Positions 1 to 5,574 of a stretch of DNA of 7,517 nucleotides are shown piece by piece. The stretch covers positions 1 through 7,517 of the forward strand of contig JAJYYT010000066.1 in NCBI GenBank assembly GCA_021800645.1, in the 5' to 3' direction. The first letter of the stretch is position 1, and the number at the start of each line of letters is the position of its first letter. The position numbers and the translations under genes were made by a program. The notes under the pieces were generated by a model. The model was not told the origin of the DNA. It searched no databases and worked only from the letters and a program-made list of their open reading frames with translations. The DNA is from Actinomycetes bacterium (GTDB taxonomy: Bacteria > Actinomycetota > Acidimicrobiia > Acidimicrobiales > RAAP-2).

Positions 1-1
1 G

Positions 2-622
2 CTCGGTGCGAACCTGACAGCGACAACGGCGGCCTCCATCCTGGAGCCTTCGCTCGGGCACCTCTCCGAGGACCAGAAGCTCGCCGCGCAGCTCCGCAGG
101 GAGCTCCTCACCGTGCTGCTCGATTTCTCCAACGGCAGCTGGAACTGGACGCAGCCGGTGGGAGCCGGCGGAGCGACCCTCCAGACGCTCGTGCAGAAGG
201 CCGACGAGGCGCTCACGTCCGGCGCGCCGCAGCCGCTCCGGGCAGCGCTCGACGCGCTGCTGGAGCTCCAGGGGACCTCGACGCGTGCGCAGCTCACCTG
301 GTCGCCGAGTGACGACGGCATCTTCAGCTTCCCGACCCTGAACGCCACCACGACGGAGACCCAGACCTTCACGCTCACGAGCGCCGCGGGCACTCCGCTT
401 CCGCCCGTGACAGTGCGGATGACCGGCTCCTCGGCCTTCACGATCACCGACGACACCTGTCCCACTGGCACAAGATCCACGGGGCCCACGAGCTGCGAGG
501 TCACGGTCCAGTTCGCCCCGGGGGCGTCCGACACCTCCTATGGCGCCACGCTGACGGTGGGTGCCAACCCGCCGGCTGCCCCGGTGATCGCGAGCTTCAC
601 ACTGTCGGGGACGAGCTCCTAG
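2..622 (+). CDS. C-terminal part of an exported/surface protein with an Ig-like ASH/HYDIN (choice-of-anchor D-like) domain; 5' end outside window
   Basis: The frame is open from base 2 to the TAG at 620-622, giving 206 visible residues; the start lies upstream. Visible residues 1-95 look mainly helical and amphipathic and were not recognised. From about residue 100 to the end the sequence is Thr/Ser-rich and beta-strand-like. It has the pattern of ASH/HYDIN-type immunoglobulin-like repeats found in bacterial surface proteins: the FSFPTLNATT strand, the TQTFTLTS strand, two cysteines (about 152 and 165) flanking a loop, then CEVTVQFAPG and a closing SFTLSG strand. The Cys pair suggests a disulfide and hence an extracytoplasmic location; this is inference. 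No sorting signal or C-terminal membrane segment follows the domain. It is convergent with the DUF3054 gene, and their stop codons overlap. The function of the whole protein cannot be stated. Confidence 0.75.
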   Translation, partial: LGANLTATTAASILEPSLGHLSEDQKLAAQLRRELLTVLLDFSNGSWNWTQPVGAGGATLQTLVQKADEALTSGAPQPLRAALDALLELQGTSTRAQLTWSPSDDGIFSFPTLNATTTETQTFTLTSAAGTPLPPVTVRMTGSSAFTITDDTCPTGTRSTGPTSCEVTVQFAPGASDTSYGATLTVGANPPAAPVIASFTLSGTSS

Positions 623-630
623 CGGGCTCG
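612..630. terminator. Candidate bidirectional hairpin over overlapping convergent stop codons
   Basis: CGAGCTC (612-618) pairs with GGGCTCG (624-630), seven pairs including one T.G wobble, around a 5-nt loop CTAGC. The loop holds the stop codons of both convergent genes (TAG 620-622 on +, TAG 621-619 on -). There is no T-tract, so a role in termination is inferred only from position and symmetry. Confidence 0.35.
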
Positions 631-993
631 GGATGGCCGGGCGCGCCGGCGCAGGAGCAGCCTTCCACCGAGCATGACGGTGCCGAGGAAGCCGGTCGCG
701 ACCGCGACGAAGGACGGCGCGGTGCCTTGGCCCGCGATCACCCGCAGCAGCATGCCCAGCGCGACGGTGACGAGGCACGTGAGGACCCCGCCGGGCACCG
801 ACGCTGCCGGCTGACGGGCGACGCGCGTCGCCGCCCAACCCGCGACGAGCCCGCAGCCGAAGGGCCACAGCGTGGAAGCGACCCCCCCGGGAGCGTCGCC
901 ATGGCCGTGCGACGCTCGCCCGATCACGACGAAGGCCACGACGGCGGCCACGTCAAGGGTCCCCACAAGCGTGCCGTTCCGTCTCGTTGCCAC
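619..993 (-). CDS. DUF3054 family small membrane protein
   Basis: The 124-residue product has four hydrophobic segments (about 9-24, 37-57, 66-87, 90-114) and an Arg-rich cytoplasmic tail. Landmarks match the actinobacterial DUF3054 family as I know it: a first helix ending in IGRASHG (24-30), LWPFGCGLVAGW in helix 2, and the PGGV...GMLLRVIAGQGTAPSF stretch (67-95). Its function is unknown. The frame stays open to 1548, inside the divergent neighbour, but family similarity begins only near this point. I chose GTG at 993-991, preceded by a purine-rich GAGGG about 5 nt upstream and giving the usual family length. The gene is divergent from the SCO1-fusion gene and convergent with the Ig-domain gene, so it is probably monocistronic. 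Family assignment is firm; the exact start is less so. Confidence 0.85.
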   Translation of the reverse strand: MATRRNGTLVGTLDVAAVVAFVVIGRASHGHGDAPGGVASTLWPFGCGLVAGWAATRVARQPAASVPGGVLTCLVTVALGMLLRVIAGQGTAPSFVAVATGFLGTVMLGGRLLLRRRARPSRAR

Positions 994-1143
994 CGCCGCC
1001 CTCGCTCTCCCGTGCGATCTACAGCCCCTGCGTCCGCTGGCCAGCCACGGTACCCCTGCAAGGACCTTCGCGCTCTCCCGGAGCGTCAGAAGCGGTAGCT
1101 TCACCGAGCGGTGCCCGACGTCGCACGCGCGAGGAGTTGAGCC
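994..1143. promoter_or_regulatory. Divergent intergenic region between the DUF3054 gene and the SCO1-fusion operon
   Basis: This 150-bp gap must hold promoters for both divergent units unless they start inside genes. No good TTGACA/TATAAT pair is visible. A TAGCTT at 1096-1101 fits a TANNNT -10 element for the + operon but lacks a convincing -35. Two dyads are present: the 10-bp palindrome GCTGGCCAGC (1036-1045) and CGCTC-TCCCG-GAGCG (1071-1085). Either could be an operator; this is inferred from symmetry only. Confidence 0.35.
1131..1136 (+). promoter_or_regulatory. Shine-Dalgarno sequence fixing the GTG start at 1144
   Basis: GAGGAG lies 7 nt upstream of GTG 1144. The alternative in-frame ATG at 1153 would be 16 nt away, so the GTG is preferred. 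Confidence 0.7.
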
Positions 1144-3003
1144 GTGCCGGGCATGTCGCATCCTCTGACACTGCGAAGCCCGCTGGTCGTCGGTGCCTTC
1201 CACGCCGCGCTCCTCCATCAGGCGCTCGAGCTGCTCGCGATCGGCGTCGCGGTCGCGCTCGCCTGGAACGTCTCGCTCGCCGTGCAGCAGCGGCGCTCCG
1301 CGGCAGGTGGGCAGCCGACGGAGGCTGCCTCGAGCACGCCGGGGCGAGCCGCCCTCGAGCCGGAGCCCCAGGGCCGCAGGTTCCTGCGGACCGCCTTCGG
1401 GCTGCTGTGGGTCCTCGACGGTCTGCTCCAACTCCAGAGCGCGATGCCGATCGGCATGCCTACAGGCGTCGCGCGTGCCGCAGCCTCCGGGTCCCCGGTC
1501 TGGGTCCACGACGTGGTCGGGCTGGGCATCGGGATCTGGTCCGACCACCCGGTCGAGGCCGCGTCGTCCGTCGTGTGGATCCAGGTCGGGTTGGGTCTCG
1601 CGCTCCTCGTCGCGCCGCGCGGCCGCTGGTCGAGGGCGGCAGGGTCGGCCAGCGTCGCGTGGGCGCTCGTCGTCTGGGTCTTCGGCGAGGCGTTCGGCGG
1701 CGTCTTCGCGCCGGGCCAGAGCTGGGCCTTCGGCCTGCCCGGTGCAGTGGTGCTCTACGCGGTCGCAGGCGTGCTGGTCGCGCTGCCCGAGCGCTCGTGG
1801 CGCGGACCGAAGGTGGGTCGCTGGACGGTGGCGGGGATCGGGGTCTTCTTCGCGGCCATGGCGCTGCTCCAGGGGTGGCCGGGCCGGGGCAGCTGGACGT
1901 CGTCTGGACGCTCGCCGATGGCCGCCATGCTGCGCACAATGGCGAAGACCCCCCAGCCCAGGATGCTGGCGCGCTGGGTCTCCTCGTTCGCCTCACTCGA
2001 CGCCGCGCACGGGGTCGCGGTGAACGGCGTGCTCGTCGCAGCGCTCGCGCTGACGGGCCTCCTGTTGGTCGCCGGCGCGCTGGCCGGCCGCAGGCGGCTC
2101 GTCCTCGCAGGGTGGTCGGTCGGCGTTCTGCTGTGCCTCGCCACCTGGGTGCTCGTCCAGGACCTCGGGTTCCTGGGAGGGCTGGGGACCGACCCGAACT
2201 CGATGGTCCCCACCGTGCTGTTGCTGAGCGGCGGGGTGGTCGCGCTGCTCAGAGCACCTTCGTCGGTACGCGAGCCGGCGCTCGTGCCCGCAGGCGCGCT
2301 CGAGGTCGCCCGCGGCAGGTTGCGCCGGTTGCCGGAGGTCTTCACGCCGGCGGTCCTCGGTCGCCTCGGGTTGGCGGTGTTCAGCGCCGCGGTCGTCCTC
2401 GTCGGCGCGGTGCCGATGGCCGCGGCGTCGCTCGACCCCACCGCGAGCCCGATCCTGGCCGAGGCGCTCAACGGGTCTCCGGGCACGCTCGACGCGCTGG
2501 CCCCGGGGTTCACCCTGACCGACCAGGACGGCGAGCGGGTCTCGCTCGCGAGCCTTCGAGGCAAGGCCGTGGCGTTGACCTTCCTCGACCCAGTCTGCTC
2601 GCTGACATGCCCGCTCATCGCGCGCAGCTTCGCGCTCGCCGACCGGATGCTCGGCGCCGAGGCGCGCCGGACCGAGCTCGTCGCAGTGGCGGCGAACCCC
2701 GTGTACCACTCGGTCGCCGCGACCCGGGCGTTCGACCGCCAGGAACATCTCACCACGATGCCCAACTGGCTCTACCTGACCGGGTCCCTCCGGCAGCTGA
2801 CCCACGTCTGGGACGCCTACGGCGTGCAGGTGACAACCCTGCCGGCCGGCGCGATGGTGGCCCACTCCTTCGTGGCGTTCATCATCGATCCCGACGGGAG
2901 GCTGCGCGCCGCGCTGGGGACGAACCCCGGCAACACAGCGAGGGCCTCCGCGTCGATGTCCGCCCTCGTCGCCGACGAGCTGCGCGCCACGCTGTCGGCG
3001 TGA
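1144..3003 (+). CDS. Polytopic membrane protein fused to a C-terminal SCO1/SenC (thioredoxin-fold copper chaperone-like) domain
   Basis: The 619-residue product has two parts. Residues 1-430 hold about nine or ten hydrophobic segments (around 15-41, 81-100, 139-158, 168-190, 197-214, 226-245, 292-313, 319-345, 355-369, 407-428). There is a polar, Pro/Glu-rich loop at 50-80 and a GLLWVLDGLLQLQSAMP stretch (86-102). I do not recognise a named family for this part. Residues 452-619 are a SCO1/SenC-like redoxin domain: APGFTLTDQDG, the CxxxCP motif (C485, C489) after FLDPV, and the His ligand in MVAHSF (H574) before IIDPDG. In SCO proteins these three residues bind copper and serve cytochrome oxidase CuA assembly or thiol redox. 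The topology should place the domain outside the membrane. GTG 1144 was chosen for its SD. The downstream gene overlaps by 4 bp. A SCO domain tethered to so many helices is uncommon; the substrate is unknown. Confidence 0.85.
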   Translation: MPGMSHPLTLRSPLVVGAFHAALLHQALELLAIGVAVALAWNVSLAVQQRRSAAGGQPTEAASSTPGRAALEPEPQGRRFLRTAFGLLWVLDGLLQLQSAMPIGMPTGVARAAASGSPVWVHDVVGLGIGIWSDHPVEAASSVVWIQVGLGLALLVAPRGRWSRAAGSASVAWALVVWVFGEAFGGVFAPGQSWAFGLPGAVVLYAVAGVLVALPERSWRGPKVGRWTVAGIGVFFAAMALLQGWPGRGSWTSSGRSPMAAMLRTMAKTPQPRMLARWVSSFASLDAAHGVAVNGVLVAALALTGLLLVAGALAGRRRLVLAGWSVGVLLCLATWVLVQDLGFLGGLGTDPNSMVPTVLLLSGGVVALLRAPSSVREPALVPAGALEVARGRLRRLPEVFTPAVLGRLGLAVFSAAVVLVGAVPMAAASLDPTASPILAEALNGSPGTLDALAPGFTLTDQDGERVSLASLRGKAVALTFLDPVCSLTCPLIARSFALADRMLGAEARRTELVAVAANPVYHSVAATRAFDRQEHLTTMPNWLYLTGSLRQLTHVWDAYGVQVTTLPAGAMVAHSFVAFIIDPDGRLRAALGTNPGNTARASASMSALVADELRATLSA

Positions 3004-4232
3004 GGCCCGCTGGGCGTTGGATGCTGGCCGCGTGCTGCGGCCTGGGCGCGCTGGTCGCGGCTCGGGCTCCCGCGTCGGGTGCGGCCGCCGCGCGGACGGT
3101 CTCGGCACGGCGCAATGGTGCGGCCGCCGGCCAGCTTCAGAGCGCGGGGCTCGCGCAGGCGTGGACCGACGCGCAGGGTTCCTGGGCGGTGGTCCCGATG
3201 GGCCACCTCGGTCATCCCCACAACACGTTCTGGCAGGTGCTGTTCCGACCTGCCGGCGCGCAGCGCTGGAGGTTGGTCACCCCCCCGGGCGTCGCGACCA
3301 ACGGCGGCATCTCGGTGGCCGCCGGCTCGAGCGCGCGCGGGCCCGTGACGGTCGGGATCCAGCCGACGGACCTCCTGCGGTTCTCCCCGCTCGCGCGCAC
3401 CGCCGACGCCGGCAGGACCTGGAGCTCCGGCCTGCTGCCCTCGGGGCTGGCGGACGTCGCGGACGCCGTGGCGACGGGGCCGGCGGGCGCGGCGTACGCG
3501 CTCGTGCGATCGGGCCACGGGACGCTCCTGCGCGCAGAGGGGACGCTCACAGCCTGGACCAAGGTCGTGACGACGTCGGCGCTGGCGGCCACCTCGGCAG
3601 GCAGGGCGTGCGGGGTCTCCGCGCTGGACGCGGTCGGGGTCGCCGCGGGTGGCCCGCTGCTCGGCGCGGCCTGCACGCACCCGGGCGTCGTCGGGCTGTT
3701 CCAAGACACCGGCGGGTCGTGGCGGCTGGTCGGTCCCTCGCCCCGCTCGCTGCCAAAAGGCGCGGCGGCTGCCCGCGAGGAGGTGCTCCGGGTCACCGCC
3801 GGCGGCTCGGGGACGGGAGCGCTCGTCGAGGCGAGCGGGCCGTCGGCACGGGGCGTCTCGCTGCTCGCCATGTCCCGGGCCGCCGGTGCGCGCTCGTGGT
3901 CGGTGTCCGAGCCCGTGCGCATCGACGGGCAGCTGCTCTCGAGCGACGAGGAAGGGGGCCACGTGGCCGGCGTCGTCGTCGGCAGCGGCTCGCGGGCGAC
4001 CGCCGTCCTCGTCCTCGAGGCCGCGGCCGCGCACGCCGGCGCACGCCGGCTGCCAGCTTGGAAGGTGCTGGCGCGCCCGCCCGCCGGGACCCAGGCCGTC
4101 GTCGAGGGGACAGGCGAGATCGTCGCGCTCGCGTCCTCCGGCAGCGAGCTGGAGGTGTGGAGGCTCGTGGCGACGAGGTGGGCGAGGTCGGAGCAGCTCC
4201 GGGTGCCGATCCGGTACGGCTCTTCGACATAG
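3000..4232 (+). CDS. Secreted protein with Asp-box (BNR) motif, probable beta-propeller; coupled to the SCO1-fusion gene
   Basis: The 410-residue product starts at a GTG whose last two bases are shared with the upstream TGA (GTGA). No clear SD is visible, so translation is probably coupled to the preceding gene. Residues 1-30 form a signal peptide: an Arg-containing n-region, hydrophobic LAACCGLGALVA, then small residues with likely cleavage near 27-31. The rest is Gly/Ala/Ser-rich and beta-like with regularly spaced Trp. TADAGRTW (134-141) fits the Asp-box S/T-x-D-x-G-x-T-W of sialidase/sortilin-type propellers; FQDTGGSW (234-241) resembles a degenerate copy. Near the mature N terminus, MGHLGHPHNTFW (67-78) has one Met and three His that could bind metal, which is speculative. 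No catalytic residues were identified. It is convergent with purU, 41 bp away. The frame is also open far upstream through the SCO1 gene, but that part reads as arginine-rich shadow. Confidence 0.75.
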   Translation: MRPAGRWMLAACCGLGALVAARAPASGAAAARTVSARRNGAAAGQLQSAGLAQAWTDAQGSWAVVPMGHLGHPHNTFWQVLFRPAGAQRWRLVTPPGVATNGGISVAAGSSARGPVTVGIQPTDLLRFSPLARTADAGRTWSSGLLPSGLADVADAVATGPAGAAYALVRSGHGTLLRAEGTLTAWTKVVTTSALAATSAGRACGVSALDAVGVAAGGPLLGAACTHPGVVGLFQDTGGSWRLVGPSPRSLPKGAAAAREEVLRVTAGGSGTGALVEASGPSARGVSLLAMSRAAGARSWSVSEPVRIDGQLLSSDEEGGHVAGVVVGSGSRATAVLVLEAAAAHAGARRLPAWKVLARPPAGTQAVVEGTGEIVALASSGSELEVWRLVATRWARSEQLRVPIRYGSST

Positions 4233-4235
4233 CCT

Positions 4236-4252
4236 GCGCGGCAAGGCTGCGC
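4236..4252 (+). terminator. Weak hairpin in the convergent gap after the Asp-box gene
   Basis: GCGCGGC (4236-4242) pairs with GCTGCGC (4246-4252) across an AAG loop, seven pairs including one G.T wobble, 3 nt after the upstream stop codon. There is no T-tract. It pairs better as + strand RNA (the wobble becomes A-C on the other strand), so it would serve the SCO1-fusion operon rather than purU. The role is inferred from position. Confidence 0.35.
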
Positions 4253-4254
4253 CG

Positions 4255-4276
4255 AGCGAGGATCAAGCGAGGATCA
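4255..4276. repeat. Perfect 11-bp tandem duplication covering the purU stop codon
   Basis: AGCGAGGATCA occurs twice back to back (4255-4265 and 4266-4276). The second copy contains the purU stop (TCA on +, TGA on -). The first copy is a displaced duplicate of the purU 3' terminus just beyond the gene. Confidence 0.8.
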
Positions 4277-5194
4277 GCGGAACACGACGGTCCGACGCCC
4301 GTCGACGAAGACTCGCCGCTGCGTGTGCCACCGCACCGCGCGCGCCAGAGCGAGGCACTCCGTGTCGCGGCCGACGGCAGCCGCGTCGGCCGCGGACATG
4401 CTGTGGTCGATCCGCGCGGTCGCCTGCTCGATGATCGGACCTTCGTCGAGGTCGGGCGTGACGTAGTGAGCCGTCGCGCCGATGACCTTCACGCCATGTG
4501 CGTGGGCCTGCTCGTAGGGCCGGGGCCCTTTGAAGCTCGGCAGCATCGAGTGGTGGATGTTGATGGCCCGTGCCTCCAGCCGAGAGCACACGTCGCTCGA
4601 GAGGACCTGCATGTAGCGGGCGAGCACGACGAGGTCCACCTCGAGCGTCTCCACGAGCTCCATCAGACGCGCCTCGGCCTCGGGCTTCGTGTCCGGGGTG
4701 ACCGGGAGGTGATGGAACGGGGCCCCGTAGCCGCGCGCCATGTCACCGAGATCAGGGTGGTTGCTGACGACGGCCACGACGTCGACGTCGAGCCATCCGG
4801 TGCTGGCGCGGAACAGCAGGTCGTTCAGGCAGTGGCCCAGCTTGCTCACCATGATGAGGAGCCGTTGTCTGGCGGACCTGCGTTCCAGGTGCCAGACCAT
4901 CGAGAACGGCTCTGCCACCGGCGCGAAGGAGGCTCGAAGACCTTCGAGCGAAGCCACCTGACCAGCTGGCCGCCCGGCGGAGCCTGGGGCCACCTCCACC
5001 GGGGCGAATTCGATCCGCATGAAGAACAGCCCCGAGTCCCGGTCGCCGAACTGCTGGCTCTCGACGATCGTGAAGTCGTGCTCCACGAGGTACCGGGAGA
5101 CCGCGAAGACGATCCCCGGGCGGTCCGGGCATGAGAGGCTGAGGACGAACCCGTCGTCGGAGTCGTCGAGCGCAGGGGTCGGGCGGTGAGAGAT
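4274..5194 (-). CDS. purU: Formyltetrahydrofolate deformylase (non-canonical start likely)
   Basis: This cytoplasmic enzyme hydrolyses 10-formyl-THF to formate and THF, balancing the one-carbon pool and supplying formate for purine synthesis. With ATC 5194-5192 as start it has 306 residues (family about 280-290). Residues 16-90 form the ACT domain (LSLSCPDRPGIVFAVSRYLV, IVESQQFGDR, GLFFMR). Residues 112-300 form the formyltransferase-like hydrolase domain: SKLGHCLNDLL, VSNHPDL, HHLPVT, INIHHSMLPSFKG with N212 and H214, ATAHYV with H243, and LDEGPIIEQ with D250. The Asn-His-Asp catalytic set is thus intact. The first canonical codon in frame is GTG 5086-5084, which would remove the first ACT strand and most of the first helix and has no SD. 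Upstream the frame is open to about 5700 without ATG, GTG or TTG. ATC 5194 lies 10 nt after GAGGAGG and gives normal length. Function is certain; the start is inferred. Confidence 0.93.
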   Translation of the reverse strand: MSHRPTPALDDSDDGFVLSLSCPDRPGIVFAVSRYLVEHDFTIVESQQFGDRDSGLFFMRIEFAPVEVAPGSAGRPAGQVASLEGLRASFAPVAEPFSMVWHLERRSARQRLLIMVSKLGHCLNDLLFRASTGWLDVDVVAVVSNHPDLGDMARGYGAPFHHLPVTPDTKPEAEARLMELVETLEVDLVVLARYMQVLSSDVCSRLEARAINIHHSMLPSFKGPRPYEQAHAHGVKVIGATAHYVTPDLDEGPIIEQATARIDHSMSAADAAAVGRDTECLALARAVRWHTQRRVFVDGRRTVVFR

Positions 5195-5201
5195 CGGCGT
5201 C

Positions 5202-5281
5202 GGGCCTCCTCGGCGTCGGGCCTCCTCGGCCCCGGGCCTCCTCGGCGTCGGGCCTCCTCGGCCCCGGGCCTCCTCGGCCCC
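5202..5281. repeat. Five tandem copies of a 16-bp unit carrying SD-like (purU strand) / anti-SD-like (opposite strand) cores
   Basis: Units begin at 5202, 5218, 5234, 5250 and 5266. Each is GGGCCTCCTCGG followed by CGTC (type A) or CCCC (type B), in order A-B-A-B-B. A half-unit TCGGCGTC (5194-5201) continues into the proposed purU start codon. The purU strand reads GAGGAGG in every unit, and the + strand reads CCTCCTC. Type B units are self-complementary (GGGCC-TCCTC-GGCCC), placing the purine or pyrimidine core in a hairpin loop. Sixteen is not a multiple of 3, so copy number changes would shift any frame crossing the array. There are no spacers, so this is not CRISPR. Confidence 0.9.
5205..5211 (-). 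promoter_or_regulatory. Shine-Dalgarno-like GAGGAGG proposed for purU
   Basis: On the purU strand GAGGAGG is followed by 10 nt (CCCGACGCCG) and then ATC at 5194-5192. It belongs to the array unit nearest purU, the same core recurring every 16 nt upstream. Its use as an RBS is inferred from spacing and from the gene family's expected N terminus. Confidence 0.5.
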
Positions 5282-5305
5282 GTGCCGGCGGTGGCAGCCG
5301 GGCCC

Positions 5306-5339
5306 GCAGGTGGATGGGCGTCGGGTCGGCAGGTGGATG
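5306..5339. repeat. 11-bp direct repeat in the divergent region
   Basis: GCAGGTGGATG occurs at 5306-5316 and 5329-5339, start-to-start distance 23 bp (about two helical turns). Both copies are followed by loosely similar CGTCG-rich sequence. They could be paired regulator binding sites or remnants of a duplication; there is no further evidence. Confidence 0.5.
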
Positions 5340-5557
5340 CGTCGCGTCAGTCTGGCACTCGCCGGCGCCTGCCGAGCCGCGCTGTCGATCGCCTCGTCGG
5401 GCCTCCGGTGCCATCCCCACGCGAGGGGTGCCGCCGCCGGTCGATGACCATCGGCCCTACTCCGGCGCCGACGCGTGCACCAACCTCGTCCAGTCAGGCG
5501 ACCAGCCTCCTCCCAGGGAGGGGCTGGACGCCCGCGCAGGCCCGAGACGGATCCAAC

Positions 5558-5563
5558 AGGAGG
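5558..5563 (+). promoter_or_regulatory. Shine-Dalgarno sequence of the exporter ATPase gene
   Basis: AGGAGG (within AGGAGGGAG, 5558-5566) lies 11 nt upstream of GTG 5575. It fixes that start against the longer open frame from 5314, whose extra residues are low-complexity and outside the ABC domain. Confidence 0.7.
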
Positions 5564-5574
5564 GAGCCCAGACG

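Larger units (their letters stand above)
5195..5574. other. 380-bp divergent leader region between purU and the exporter genes
   Basis: No gene is supported here; open frames on both strands are low-complexity Arg/Pro/Gly/Ser shadows. The region contains the five-copy 16-bp tandem array (5202-5281), an 11-bp direct repeat (5306-5316 and 5329-5339) and the SD of the exporter ATPase gene (5558-5563). Promoters for both divergent transcripts are expected here, but I see no convincing -35/-10 pair. No glycine or tetrahydrofolate riboswitch architecture was recognised. Confidence 0.6.

Noticed and set aside
994..1548. N-terminal extension of the DUF3054 gene up to 1548
   Set aside because: It overlaps the SCO1-fusion coding region and is Arg/Gly-rich with no family similarity; GTG 993 gives the usual DUF3054 length.
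3024..3035. Lipobox LAAC in the signal peptide of the Asp-box protein
   Set aside because: LAAC matches the lipobox pattern, but the Cys is at residue 12 with almost no hydrophobic stretch before it. The hydrophobic core continues after the Cys, so an ordinary Sec signal peptide fits better.
987..4232. A continuous 1081-codon open frame on the + strand across both the SCO1-fusion and Asp-box genes
   Set aside because: Residues before GTG 3000 are Arg/Ala/Gly/Pro-rich shadow of the SCO1-fusion frame, which has clear domain content. The real gene starts at 3000 with a signal peptide.
4274..5086. Short version of purU starting at GTG 5086
   Set aside because: It would delete the first strand and most of the first helix of the ACT domain, which are clearly encoded upstream, and no SD precedes the GTG. 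It remains possible only if the N terminus is dispensable.
5202..5281. CRISPR array
   Set aside because: The 16-bp units are directly contiguous with no spacers and no cas genes are present.
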